A stretch of DNA of 64,000 bases from Chara braunii (Eukaryota; Streptophyta; Charophyceae; Charales; Characeae). The notes below the pieces were generated by a model. That model did no database searches. It was given only the letters and a program-made list of their open reading frames with translations, and had not been told where the DNA came from. Positions 11,231 through 21,370 of the stretch are shown piece by piece (position 1 is the stretch's first letter; every line of letters begins with the position of its first letter). The translations under genes and the position numbers were made by a program. The stretch covers positions 1,940,321-2,004,320 of the forward strand of contig BFEA01000078.1 of the NCBI GenBank assembly GCA_003427395.1, written 5' to 3'.

Positions 11231-11702
11231 CTTTGATCCGCAGGAAGTGATCGTCTTTATGTATTAGTCCCAATCGTATAGGTTCTAACGTGTTGGCAGG
11301 GTTCGGATTCTCTTCTTGGGCAGGGGGTTTTCCTTTCGTGTTCGTCGTTCTTGCAAGAGCGAATCATTTTCTGTTTGCCTTGCAGTGTTACAACGTGCGC
11401 TCGTTAGCCTGTTCTGAAATGGACAACAGATGTCCGATCTAGAGGGGAATGTGGTGATCCAGAGCGCGGACGACGTTCAGAACGTCTATTTCCCACTGAC
11501 AAAGGTGGGTCCTCCAGATTCAATCTCCCCTGGAGAGGGTCTCCATTCCGCCACTTCTCGTTGTTCATGAGCGGGTCTAGTAGTCTCGATCATTCCCAAC
11601 CCCGGATATCCTAACGTTACGTACTGGTGTAGAGGAATAACCTCTGTAGTTTTTTTCGAAGTGGCCAACGTACTCCCTCCTCCTTCAATTTCTTCCAGCA
11701 TT
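11231..11702 (-). pseudogene. gag: Outer gypsy gag C-terminus and gag-pol linker
   Basis: Read on the minus strand from 11702, the frame continues the gag that stops at 32650 on the far side of the insertion. Valine-glycine-alanine codons fall in the target duplication, and the frame then runs on to a stop at 11486-11488. From 11485 to 11231 a broken frame with QEENPNPANTLEPIRLGL leads into the protease. There is no catalytic motif in this part. The continuity of frame across the 21-kb insert is the main evidence that the two halves belong together. Confidence 0.75.
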
Positions 11703-11710
11703 GCTCCTAC
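11703..11710. repeat. Target-site duplication, left copy (GCTCCTAC)
   Basis: This eight-base sequence is directly followed by the inverted terminus CAGGGTTGTC. An identical GCTCCTAC follows the opposite terminus at 32642-32649. Eight bases is the hAT-superfamily duplication length. Confidence 0.85.
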
Positions 11711-11886
11711 CAGGGTTGTCGAGCCCCGGCCCCGGGGCCCCGGCGGGGGTCCCGGGGGCCGGGGGTCGGCACCCCTGGCCCCAACAAAAAAAGTAAAAAA
11801 AAAATAAAAAAAAACTTCAAAACAAAAATCAAAAAGAAAAAAAAAATACAGGGGGGTGCGCAGCCTCAGCCTGCACCCCCGGGGCC

Positions 11887-11906
11887 AAACTGCAATATTG
11901 CAGTTT
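11887..11906. other. 20-nt perfect palindrome inside the hAT remnant
   Basis: AAACTGCAATATTGCAGTTT is self-complementary. It is flanked by GGGCC and (after one extra T) GGCCC, giving a near-perfect 15-bp stem. It lies in the left subterminal part of the hAT-like element. Confidence 0.7.
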
Positions 11907-12527
11907 TGGCCCGACATCAGCCCCCCCCCGGGGCTACACCCCACCCTTGTGAGCCCGGGGTAGTGCGGTGTTGGGCGACTCCAACCCTACGCCGCCCTTT
12001 GCTTCTCTTACAAGGGCACGCTACAAGGTTTCTATTTGTTGGTTTCTACCTGACAGGGGCTCACCGACCACGGGAAAAATGCTGCGACAGGTGGACCAAA
12101 CGAGTTACGGGCTATGACATTCAGTTCAAGCAGGGAACGACCGTTGGGCAGTGGAACCTTTGCGGAAAGAGCCTAAGACGCAAGCCACTGGCGAACCCTG
12201 AGAGGCTGCCACAGCGGACAACTGCCGAGGGGTCGGACAAGGAGGCGCGGCCGAGGAAGGTCGGAATGATAGTGAACGTCGGCGAAATAGTTGAGGGAAC
12301 GGAGGCACCAGGCACTTACGACGACGATAACTAAAGTTGCCTCGAGCGGCCGAGTTCCAAAGAATACCCTGCGTCGAGAAGCGGTGGGGCCGGGCCCACG
12401 TGGAGGCCTTGACACTAAGAGATGGAGGTTACGGGCAAGGGAGGACCGGTTGAATTCTCCTCCAAAGAGGGGTAGTTTTGTTAGGACGCAGAGTCCGCCT
12501 AAGCCCGAATAAGTGACGGGCCCAGTT

Positions 12528-12537
12528 TTTATTTAAG
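12528..12537 (+). promoter_or_regulatory. TATA-like sequence in the LTR
   Basis: TTTATTTAAG followed by AGGGTCTGGCTGC is present at the same place in the 3' LTR (about 28132-28141). It is the best candidate for a Pol II core promoter in the LTR, about 570 bases from its start. Inference only. Confidence 0.3.
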
Positions 12538-15289
12538 AGGGTCTGGCTGCATTTTCCCTCCTAGAGGCGGGACCACTACAGTATGGGGACCGCCGAGGCC
12601 CGGGCAGGACTGGGACGAGCTCGGCGGTAGCTACGGTACCGAGCCGCTGCAAAGGGGCCAGTTCCCGACGGGGAGGCCCTTTTCACCGGGACCTTTTCAA
12701 AGGCCCAATCAGGCCCGGGGGCGGCAGCGGTACCGAGGCGCTGCAAGTGCTTGGCAGCCTCGGTGCACCGGAGGCCAGGGCGCGCACTTGTGGGAAGGGC
12801 CCGGCGGAGTACAAAAAGCCAACCGAGCCCGGATACGGGACACTTCTCGCTTGCAAGGACAGACCCACGGGGGAAGCCAGGAGGGACAACACGCACGGGC
12901 TCCTCGTACTCACGTGCGGGAGACACACGCACATGCAAACAGGGACTTTTGGCAAGCACGAACGAGAGATACGGACGGCACATCCACACCTGCGGGACGC
13001 ACAGGACAGGGATGGAGAGAGCGACGCACGGGAACTGAGATGCACGGGATAGGCGCACGGAAGGAGAGAGGCGAACTCAAAGACGTGGGCGCGCACATAC
13101 ACAAGGGCACTGAAGGACACAGGCGCACTCAAAGACTTCGGGCGCGCACAGATAGAGGTGCACACATGGGATGCACGGAGTGGGACACGGACAGGAGTCT
13201 GACACAGACGGAACAGACACGTAGAAGACACCGGACACGCTCGAGGTCCCCTCCACGCACGAACTGAAACGTGCGCGGGAGATAGAAAGGAGCGAGCTGC
13301 AACACGAGCAAAGAACGAACTAGGACATGTTCTCCGGACGAGGGAGGGAACATACGAGCTGCAGCTCGCACGACAGTCGTGAAGCAGGGATAGAGAAACG
13401 CGGGACTTCAACGCGGCATCCCACCTCCCCTCGAGGAGGGCTCAGACGTGCGCACCCTCGGACACAGTGGGCTCTGAGCGCGCGGTGGAGGAGCGCATGG
13501 TCGTGCAGACGCGCGCGCACCCGGGCACGGAGAGTGCTGGCAGCGTTCTACTGCGCACAAATGCGCCCCCACGCTGGATGAACAGAGACGATGGGGAAGC
13601 GGAGTGCACGATAGCACACCCGCGCGGAGAGGACCTAGCTTGCAGGAGGGGACACCGAGACTGTGGAGGAACCGCGTGCACCATTGCGCGCTTACGAGCG
13701 AAGGATCAGGGACGTGGGGAGAGCCCCGCGCGCCGTTGAGCACCAGCGCTCCTTTGCGCGCCATAGAGCGTTGCTGTACACCTTGGAAAGGAAGATCTGA
13801 ACGGCGGGAAGACCCCACGCACCATTGCGCGCTACTGCGCACCATGAGACGCCCGCCGCGAAAGATAAGGGGGGGGCGAGGAGTAGCTTCGTGCTTGATT
13901 GCGCGTGCTACACATCGTATAAGAGCATCGAGGGAGAGAGTGCGCTATCGCTCAGCTCACACATCACCTACTTGCGCGCCTACGAAGGAGAGGAGCGTGC
14001 TATAGCGCGCACGCACACATCCCACGCTTCCGCCCCCACACGCACACTCGCACGAGATAACGGGATCAACCGCGCGCCTACGATTGATAGCGGGACACCC
14101 GAGCAGCTACGGATAAGAGGACCACCCGCGCGCCCTCGGAATGGAGAACCGGGAACACCGCGTGGCGAATAGAGGGAGCGAGGACCACCAGCTCGGCTGA
14201 TTGGAAAAGGGGGTACTTGGACGTCGCTCCGCGAGAGGAACCGAGTCGTGGACTTGTGCGCGCACCCACCCCGCAAGGCGAGAGGCAGTAAGCTGAAGCC
14301 TTTCGCAGGGATTGATTCCAGCGAGCTCGCGGGGTGAGACTGGATGAGCAGCGTACGACTGCGGAGATTCCTGCGTGCTAACGAGGTCGGATTACAGGGG
14401 CGGACACGCGATAGAGTGCTCAACGGCGCTCTAGGGGAATCGCCCGAGGATGACAGCTAACTGCAGCCGCGTGGATACGTGCGAGCGACTTCGCACATCG
14501 AACAGGTGGCACTTCCGTATGAGCATGGACGCAGTACTGTGGGAGACGCTGTTGAATGCTATCGGGATACCAGGCGGAACTACGGGCGTAACAGTCCGTT
14601 TGGGCGTTGTCTGATCACCGAAGCTCAACAGAACTATTGGGCGCAAGCGGATCTTTGAACGAAAGGGGCCTTTCTGGACGCTGTTTGATAACTTGGGCAG
14701 TCGGGTTATTGGGCTGAACGGACTCGTGAAGAGGGCATGCGGACGGATGCCACAGTCACACTTCGAGCTGGCTCGTCTGGAAGAGACGCAGTTTGAAGAG
14801 TCACATCCCGAACTAGGCCATCCGAGGGAGCACGCCGTGAGAAGGGACTTCGAAGAGGTACTTTATCGGATTGGACCGTCCGAAAGGGCGCGATGTGAAG
14901 AGACACGCCGTAGGGATACCTTCCTGAACCAGGCTTTCCGACGAGGCACTCCCGAACCGGGCCCTTTTGAAGAGGCACCCTTTTGAACCGGGGCCTGACT
15001 CCGTGAGTAGGACATTCTCCACAGGCGCCTGAGCGGTGCTTTGGCCCACTCTCCAAGGGCTCTCGAGAGGATACTCGGGACCCATTTCCTCAAGGGCACA
15101 CGAACAGGTGCCTTTGCCATACTTCTCATGGAAGAGGCGCTTCCCAAACCGACCACTTCGAGGGGGCGCGTCTCGAACCGGGCCTTTCCAAGGGGCACTT
15201 TTCCGAACCGGAGAGCCACATTCTTGAACCGGGCTTTCTAAGAGGCGCGTTTGCGAGGAGGTACGACCGCGAAGTGGGCTTTCGAACGG

Positions 15290-15490
15290 GTACTTTGACT
15301 TTTGAGCCCCTTTGACATTCCTACGACAGTCTAGTGACTCAGGCGGGCCTATCCGAGCTTTGTTGGCTTCGAAGAGGCGCGAGTCTGAACTCGGCTTTCG
15401 AAGGGGTACTTTGACTTTTGAGCCCTTTGACATTCCTATGGCGGCCTAGTGACTCAGGCGGGCCTATCCGAGCCTTGTTGGGACTAAAGA
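15290..15490 (+). repeat. 116-bp tandem repeat inside the LTR
   Basis: GTACTTTGACTTTTGAGCCC starts at 15290 and again at 15406. Each is followed by the same TTTGACATTCCTA...CTAGTGACTCAGGCGGGCC block. The 3' LTR has the same two-unit arrangement at about 30930-31125. Confidence 0.85.
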
Positions 15491-16152
15491 TGGACGAGTC
15501 CGAACCGGGCCTTTGAAGTGGTACTTCGTGATCCGGGAATTCCGAGGAGTTTACGGCGGTCTGGAGGCGCTGGCCGGTCATCTTGAGACTCGAGGACGCC
15601 GGAAGGGCACAATCCCGAACTGGGCCCTTGAATAGGTACTTCTGCCAACCGGGCCATTGTGAGGGTACTTTGAGTAGTCACGCTTCTGTCAGGCATGGTC
15701 ACGACAGATCTAGAGTTATGGCCCCGGTGGGCGCGGGAGGCGGCTTCGGATACTGAGAGCTCGAGTACAGTTCTGTGGGATAGACGGGCTCGGTACCACC
15801 GACATCAAGTTGCCAGGAGGATCCGACGACGGTTGATGACTAGATCTGTGGGCATCTAAACTGATCCCACACATGTAGATGTAGGAACTTCTGCTGGGGT
15901 CGGAGACTGCATTGAGCGCCCTATAATGCTGGACTGAATGGAAGCACTTATATTGTTACTTTTCCTGCCTACTCCTTGAGACTTGTGTCACTTGTCAAGG
16001 AGTCAGCCTGAACTGTACTTTGTCTTGGATGTGTACTGACGTGGAATGTGCAGGCTACAGGAGGCCCAACCAACCCTCCCGTGGGTGACAGAAGCGGCGT
16101 GACTCATAGGGTTCGTGTTGGAGGCCGGCAAAGCCCTTCTTCCGGTCGACAG

Positions 16153-16170
16153 TGGCGCCGTTGCCGGGGA
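16153..16170 (+). other. Primer binding site, complementary to tRNA-Asp 3' end
   Basis: TGGCGCCGTTGCCGGGGA sits one base after the LTR's terminal CA. It is the reverse complement of the 3' end of plant-type tRNA-Asp (CCCCGGCAACGGCGCCA), from memory. This fixes the 5' LTR end and the direction of reverse transcription. Athila-group elements of plants use the same primer type. Confidence 0.85.
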
Positions 16171-17067
16171 AGGCTGCCTCTCGGGACTTCGGTCCGCCTG
16201 TAACCGCGGGTACGTGAGAGAACGAGACTGGGACGGAGACCAGTACATGCTACGAGCGATCAACCTACCGGTGGTCAGCAGACGATGAGATACCGGGCGA
16301 TGCGACACTTTGTCAGCTTGCGATCGATCCGGTGAGATTGTGATTTTTGCATTTCGTGATTTCGTCTTGCATTTCCTTTCTGCTATTTCCTTGTGATTGA
16401 GAGGGTCCTTCTGATTTTCCCACCACATTTGTCAGTCCACCCTGATATCAATTCCTAGAGAGAAAATTATAAGCAGGGGAAGAACTTGAAGGATGTGAAG
16501 GGGAGGGGAGAAGCGCCCTGGATTGCAAGGAGTGGGAACAGGATTAAACAGGCTAGTGGATTATGATGGATAGCTGGGGGGATTGATACACTGCACATGT
16601 CGGAGAGAGACCATGCCTGAGGTGGGAACGATTAGAGGCATGGATAGGAGTGAGGATGCACGAGTGAGACACCGTCTTCTTATCCGTGTGTGACTTCGGT
16701 CCACCCTCGAGCACATGAGTTGGCCGGCTCGTGCTCAGGTCGCGGTAAGAGAGGTAGGCCAGCGACGATGGTACACTGATCCGACCTCTTCCTTGACACG
16801 AGGTTAGGGGGAGATACGCCAGAGGGCGGTTCTCTCCTAGGCCTGTTGACGTCCTGGAAGGGTTACAGGAAGGATCAGAGGGGGCCTGTCGTGGGGGTCC
16901 ATGAGCTCAACAGTCCGAGAGTCACACAGGGAGAGATTTATTGAGGGTTCCGCTTGGTTTCTTGATTGGGAATGGTATATATCGAGTCGGCTTCTCAAAT
17001 ATCCTTGGTCGGGGAGAGGGACTCTTGCGACGTGATTAGCTTGCCGCTAGAAGGGAAGAGCAAATAA
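16171..17067 (+). other. Untranslated leader of the giant element
   Basis: No long open frame lies between the primer binding site and the first reading frame. Packaging and splicing signals would be expected here, but none is recognisable by eye. Confidence 0.5.
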
Positions 17068-18831
17068 AGATCTACAAGAGAGGAGGGATTAATAGTACGA
17101 GACGGTGTTTTCCTTTGGGTGAGGGTAGAGGCCGAAACCAGGGCCTATGTCAGGAGAGACAGGGAGGCGGCGTCCTTACGAGCGGATGTGAGCGTGAGAC
17201 TGTACTTGTCGAGAAGAGAGTGGGAGTGTCTCGTGATAGATACTGCCAGACGCTATCCAACCCTCCTATGTTTAGCGGCGTTAGGTATGAGGTTTGGTGC
17301 CCAGGTCTTTAGAGAGTTCACTCAGGGCACTGGAGTAGATACTGTTGCACTCTACACTGTGAGGTTTGCATATGATTGGGAGCTTCCGAGAGCAACCTAT
17401 GTGAGGTCGGAGACGGTCTATAGGTTTTTGACGGGGCTGATTTTCGGTACCAGAGTGGTGCAGCAGAGACTTTTAACGGTAGTACAGAGAGCGGTCCGAC
17501 TGGGGACGTCTACTGTCGAACTTGCGTGGCTCCTTACTTATTGCTTGGACAGGCCAATCCCCACTCGTAGAGAGCTACGCCGTATTGTGTTCCGCATCCG
17601 GGAGGAGCTACGAGAGGCCGAGATAAGTGGAGAGGTAGATAGGGCCCGGATACTGAACGGAAGGGCGGACGACGCCTAGATGTCTCACTGTAGGGTCGAG
17701 CACCGGGTAGAATTGGGACAGTTCGGATACAGAGAGCCGGAATTCGTGGACGAAGATTGGGTAGAGTTTACATTACCAGGTAGGTCGACTTTGGTGGCAG
17801 GGGTCGACAGAGTGGATAGCTCCTGGAGGTCAATACTGTTGTGGCCGAGCGTTTGGTTGTTGGTGGTGCCGCTTGTGGAGTTCGATAGGGATAGACTAGG
17901 GAGAGTGGTTCAGGGATCAGTGGACTTGGCGGTTAAGGGTTTCCTCTACTACCAAACGTCGGAATTCTCGAAAATCATTCGTAGGGCAGTAGAGCAAGGC
18001 ACGTGCGATAAGAACTTTGGGGTAATACCTAGTCTTGATCAGTATACGTGGGAGGACGAAACTCCCGCTATAGACGTACTTCAGGAGGAGGTGGAGAGAT
18101 ACCGGGAGGAGGAGCTCCGCTTAAGAGAAGCATTCAGATCAGTCACGGTGTCCCTCCGTCTAGCCAGGGGAGGGTTTTTACCACACTTGGAGAAGGCATT
18201 GAGCCTCCCCATTCCGCTATTGGTCTTGGAGGAGTATCTTGGAGGGCTTGACCGGTTGGTCCAGGTACACCTAAGTTTTCTAGAAATCCAGGACCTCCTA
18301 CACAGTGGTGACGAACACCACGCCTATTACGCTCTCAAGAAGGAGGGGTCCCGGTTTGGCAACGAAAGTCTAGAGCTAGTTGAGCTGATTAGGGCAGCTT
18401 CACCTAGGAGCTTGAGGCAAGCACCTGACCAGGATCAACTGGTTGAATTCTGGGCTGCCTTCGAGAGGGGTATACGGGAGTCACCTAGTCATCTAGCAGG
18501 GTTGGCAGAGCTGTTTAGTGGGAGGAGGTTCGACCCATCGGCTTAGGAGGCGTCTCTCCTGGGGTTTTCCGAGCTGCGCTCGTATTATAAACGAGTGGGA
18601 GACTGGGACGAGGGCAAGGAAGAGGAGCATCAGCAGGAAGACAGGCTTGAGGAACCGTTATTCGTTAACGAAGAGGAAATGTGGGAAGTGCAATGGCCAC
18701 GGTTGGGGGCCTAGAGTGAGCATGGTAGGGAACTCTATGTCGGAGACGTGCAAGTCGGGAATGAGAAGACGATAGAAGATGAGAAATGGCTGGTTACTGC
18801 CCTAGGGTTATGGCTGCCCTGGACGCCTTAG
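17068..18831 (+). CDS. Pre-gag reading frame 1, unknown protein with in-frame TAGs
   Basis: One frame stays open from a TAA at 17065 to a TAG at 18829, interrupted only by TAG at 17677, 18544 and 18712, each directly after an alanine codon. The first 200 codons are rich in Arg and hydrophobics. The middle part has an acidic coiled-coil-like stretch (EEVERYREEELRLREAF, about 18090) and a Leu-rich helical part. After 18546 it becomes very acidic (GDWDEGKEEEHQQED). There is no ATG near the opening of the frame; the first is at about 17287, and another follows the 17677 stop directly at 17680. It could be one protein with read-through or mutated Gln codons, or two to three short proteins. I do not recognise the family and propose no function. 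Confidence 0.5.
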
Positions 18832-19205
18832 TCCCCTTTACTAGTGGGGGGGCCCTCCCTTACAAAGCAGAAAGCTGTATATCTCTAGAAGAAAGTCGTG
18901 CTCCGGGGAAAACTTATGTCTTGGTAATAAAGTATCTCGACACGGGAGGGTACGACATCCGCCCATACGTGCCGCTACTAAGGGAGAGAGGGACGGATCG
19001 CGAGTCGTTTAAGAACTGGATTAGAGACATAATCAGTAAGGAAAGGAGGGAGTTAGAGAAGAAGGGGAAAGAGGTGTTTAGTGACGTGAACCCCGTGCTG
19101 TTTTACGGTATTCCTGAACCTAGTCTACCCGACAGTTTTACTGATGGCAGGAACTGGGAGCCTGTAATTAATATGGCGCTCAGAGCAAGGAGTTGGGGTC
19201 AGTGA
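18786..19205 (+). CDS. Unknown domain, tandem copy 1 (pre-gag array)
   Basis: This is a frame of 139 codons overlapping the end of the previous frame. It contains PYKAE, then TYVLVIKYL, YDIRPYVP, an acidic/basic helix ISKERRELEKKG and a final IPEPS. The same ordered landmarks occur in the two following frames at 19493 and 20390 (PYE, YV-T, DV-IY-P, DEK-RL, P-P). I read them as three diverged copies of one domain of about 110 residues, this copy being the most divergent because it lacks GRCWQR and WST. The stop TGA (19203) lies two bases before the next ATG. Function unknown. Confidence 0.55.
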   Translation: MAGYCPRVMAALDALVPFTSGGALPYKAESCISLEESRAPGKTYVLVIKYLDTGGYDIRPYVPLLRERGTDRESFKNWIRDIISKERRELEKKGKEVFSDVNPVLFYGIPEPSLPDSFTDGRNWEPVINMALRARSWGQ

Positions 19206-19207
19206 GG

Positions 19208-19477
19208 ATGCCGGGTCTTAGGAAACAGTTCTCCTTCGGGGTCATAGTAGAAGGGAGAATGGTAAAGGTTGAGGGCACCCTCCGAATTCCGAATATAGAT
19301 CTGTTTGGATTTGAAAAGCTCGAACTCATACAACCTTATTTGGATCCTATGAGGGAGTCGGCTTTGAGGGTAATTACCAACCAAACCGAGATCAGTTATC
19401 TACTGAAGGTGGAACGACTAGGAACCTACGGGAGGAAATACTATCGTCTGGTCAGGGAACGAGTCCGGTTGTGTTAG
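19208..19477 (+). CDS. Small unknown ORF between domain copies 1 and 2
   Basis: The ATG at 19208 follows the TGA of the upstream frame by two bases. The product is about 89 residues, basic, with FSFGVIVEGRMVKVEGTL that looks like paired beta strands. It ends in TAG (19475), and the same frame continues as the next ORF after five codons. A loosely similar start (RKYQLVGGAKIEGSLVRARV) opens the ORF at 21363, so this could be a second duplicated module. Function unknown. Confidence 0.4.
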   Translation: MPGLRKQFSFGVIVEGRMVKVEGTLRIPNIDLFGFEKLELIQPYLDPMRESALRVITNQTEISYLLKVERLGTYGRKYYRLVRERVRLC

Positions 19478-19492
19478 GCGGGCGTGACAAAA

Positions 19493-20161
19493 ATGCTGGG
19501 CCATGAACGAGTAAGTCATAAGAAGTCTGCAGAGGAACTTGAGGAGTGGAAGAACAAGGTCATCGCTGGGAACCGACCGCCGCAGGAGAAGTTTGATGCA
19601 GTGTGTGCATCCTTGAGTACCCTAGGAAGAAGGGAGGAGTTTCCGTATGAGGTGGAAGCCTATGAGATGGTCGACAGCGCATGGGAACTAAGCCGCCTCT
19701 ATGTTATGACCGCGCGCTTCTTAGGGACTGAGGTAAGGGACGTAGGCATTTACTTACCAACGGAGAGGTCAAAAGATTTAGTGTATGGACGTTGCTGGCA
19801 AAGGGTGAGAGAAGTGGTGGAGGACGAGAAGGATAGGCTCCTTTCCTTAAGGAAAAAAGTCGCTTGGAGTACCGAAATCAGGATCTTTGAAGACTTACCT
19901 AGGCCGCGAATTCCTTACGAAGCACTGATAGGGATCGGTCGAGGTCTAATAGTTGCTTTCATAAACCGGCACCATAACCCGAATGGTCAGAGGGAACAAG
20001 AATATTCAGCCTGGGGGGATATATCAAGTGAACTAAGGCAGCGCGACTGTGATAGGTGGAGGTCCCAAGAGTTGCTCAGACTTTTGACGGAATGGACCCA
20101 GGAGGACCTGCGTACTCTAGGCACGTCGATCTGTAGGAGAGTCCGATCTGATGAAACATGA
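19493..20161 (+). CDS. Unknown domain, tandem copy 2 (pre-gag array)
   Basis: This frame gives about 222 residues from the first ATG at 19493. The repeated domain runs from FPYEVEAYE through LYVMTARFL, DVGIYLPTER, GRCWQR (about 19787-19804), EDEKDRL, WST and LPRPRIPYEAL. The C-terminal 80 residues are rich in Arg, Glu and Gln. It is clearly related to the copy at 20390, with identical GRCWQR, DEK-RL and WST. It shares a frame with 19208-19477, separated only by TAG. A conserved Cys-Trp core suggests a folded, perhaps nucleic-acid or protein binding domain, but this is a guess. Confidence 0.6.
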   Translation: MLGHERVSHKKSAEELEEWKNKVIAGNRPPQEKFDAVCASLSTLGRREEFPYEVEAYEMVDSAWELSRLYVMTARFLGTEVRDVGIYLPTERSKDLVYGRCWQRVREVVEDEKDRLLSLRKKVAWSTEIRIFEDLPRPRIPYEALIGIGRGLIVAFINRHHNPNGQREQEYSAWGDISSELRQRDCDRWRSQELLRLLTEWTQEDLRTLGTSICRRVRSDET

Positions 20162-20389
20162 TTGATAGAGATTAAGAGAGGAACTTCTTGCCTACGAGAT
20201 CAAGAAGGAGAACTCTACCTTGACACATACCTGTTCGGAATAGAAGGTGAGCAAGAGATAAGAGATGACAGAGAAAGATTGATTGGAGTCGTGAGGGTCG
20301 TGAAGGATTAGTGCAAGGGGGACTAAGAGAGAGAATGCTTCCAAGACCAAGAGCAGGATTAGAAGCCATGCTAGGGGAGTTGACCAAGG
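20162..20389 (+). other. Linker with broken frames between domain copies 2 and 3
   Basis: The frame of copy 2 continues past its TGA for about 49 codons (GELYLDTYLFGIEGEQEI) to a TAG. Another frame (GLRERMLPRPRAGLEAMLGEL) leads to a stop just beyond the next ATG. Both look coding in style, so frameshifts are likely here. Confidence 0.35.
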
Positions 20390-20851
20390 ATGAGGAGGTG
20401 TAGGGGACTAGATGAGGGGAAGTCGAGGAAGTTAGTCCATTCCCTTAACTCTATATCGAAGAGAGCAGTGATCCCCTATGAGATCGTGAAATATGAAGGT
20501 CTAAAGAGTCAAGGGTGGGGGTTAGATGATATGTATGTTCTCACTTACTACTTCATCAACCTTGATGAGTATGACGTGAGAATATACGTGCCACAACATA
20601 GGTTTAAGGAAAACGAAAAAGGTCGTTGTTGGCAACGGGCCTCGAACATAGTGCATGACGAAAAGAAAAGACTCCAACGATTAACGGCGAATTTCTCGTG
20701 GAGTACCTATGTTAGGTCTTTCATCGAAATACCGTCGCCTCCAATTGAAGGGCTTACGCTCGCTAACAATGAATCGTCAGCCGTAATAGACCTCGTATGG
20801 AAGGTTAAGACGGCACAAGACGGACTCAATCATGCCGGGAGCAGTAACTGA
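20390..20851 (+). CDS. Unknown domain, tandem copy 3 (pre-gag array)
   Basis: The frame starts with ATG at 20390 and gives 153 residues. The repeated domain reads IPYEIVKYE, MYVLTYYFI, YDVRIYVPQHR, GRCWQR (20621-20638), HDEKKRLQRL, SWSTYVRSF and IPSPPIEGL, almost position for position the same as the copy at 19493. The last 20 bases overlap the next frame, which starts at ATG 20832. The three copies lie in order on the same strand within 2.1 kb, a pattern of tandem duplication followed by divergence. No known family is recognised. Confidence 0.6.
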   Translation: MRRCRGLDEGKSRKLVHSLNSISKRAVIPYEIVKYEGLKSQGWGLDDMYVLTYYFINLDEYDVRIYVPQHRFKENEKGRCWQRASNIVHDEKKRLQRLTANFSWSTYVRSFIEIPSPPIEGLTLANNESSAVIDLVWKVKTAQDGLNHAGSSN

Positions 20852-21107
20852 AGAGGAAGAGGTGAATCGAGTGTCATTCGTCAGGAGAGTGACATCAGTC
20901 ATCAGAAATCGGTCAGCCAGGTCTCTAGACGAACAGGGTTGTAGAGAATTTGCCCAAGGGGCGATTGAGCGGGAGAGACCTAGGGTTCTGGAGCTAGTAA
21001 GAGCAGAGAGAAGGATAACCTATGATGTGATGGTCTGGTCCCAAGGATGGCTGAGGTACGAAGTGGAGAAGGACGAGACAGTCCAAGAAGCAGAATCCCG
21101 CGTGTGA
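20832..21107 (+). CDS. Small charged unknown ORF
   Basis: The frame starts at ATG 20832 inside the end of domain copy 3 and encodes 91 residues, mostly charged and helical in style (ERERPRVLELVRAERR). It ends in TGA at 21105 and overlaps the next frame. No motif. Confidence 0.35.
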   Translation: MPGAVTEEEEVNRVSFVRRVTSVIRNRSARSLDEQGCREFAQGAIERERPRVLELVRAERRITYDVMVWSQGWLRYEVEKDETVQEAESRV

Positions 21108-21370
21108 AAGGAAGTGACGAGAAGGTTAACTCGTTAATAGAAACATACTCGGACCTGATAAACGATAAGATAGTACAGTTAGTGGACGGGTATAAGGAGT
21201 ATAGCGGCTCTACTAATGTGCAAGAATTACGGGCGCTCGAACAGAAGGTTGAAGAGCTAACCTTAATCTATAAGGAGGAAAGAGAAAAGATAATAAACTG
21301 GAGGAAGGAGTTTCTAGCGAGGAAGATAAGAGAGATCCGTAGAGAAAATAGAGAGAGGAGGAATGACTAG
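21047..21370 (+). CDS. Small coiled-coil-like unknown ORF
   Basis: The frame gives 107 residues with heptad-like spacing in LRALEQKVEELTLIYKEERE and a basic end (RKIREIRRENRERR). Its TAG (21368) overlaps the next ATG (21363) in ATGACTAG, an arrangement seen where translation re-initiates after stopping. No family recognised. Confidence 0.4.
   Translation: MAEVRSGEGRDSPRSRIPRVKGSDEKVNSLIETYSDLINDKIVQLVDGYKEYSGSTNVQELRALEQKVEELTLIYKEEREKIINWRKEFLARKIREIRRENRERRND

Larger units (their letters stand above)
11964..16151 (+). repeat. 5' long terminal repeat (~4.19 kb)
   Basis: The repeat starts TGCGGTGTTGGGCG and ends CGACA just before the primer binding site. It is GC-rich and contains minisatellite-like stretches (13040-13200; 14800-15250 with repeated GAACCGGGC-type words). 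It also holds a 116-bp two-unit tandem repeat and a TATA-like TTTATTTAAG at 12528. Relative to the 3' copy it lacks a 24-bp insertion (3' copy at about 27899-27922) and a ~75-bp duplication (3' copy 29095-29230), and it differs in a ~100-bp patch near 15555-15648. Confidence 0.88.

Noticed and set aside
12683-13411. Minus-strand frame of 242 codons rich in Ser, Arg and Cys in the 5' LTR
   Set aside because: The same place in the 3' LTR is broken after about 150 codons, and the composition is that of GC-rich minisatellite DNA; no purifying pattern.
14813-15433. Minus-strand frame of 206 codons present in both LTRs (also 30455-31075)
   Set aside because: It is the same length in both copies, but it lies over reiterated GAACCGGGC-type sequence and an overlapping frame is equally open. 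No motif, and low interest without further LTR copies.
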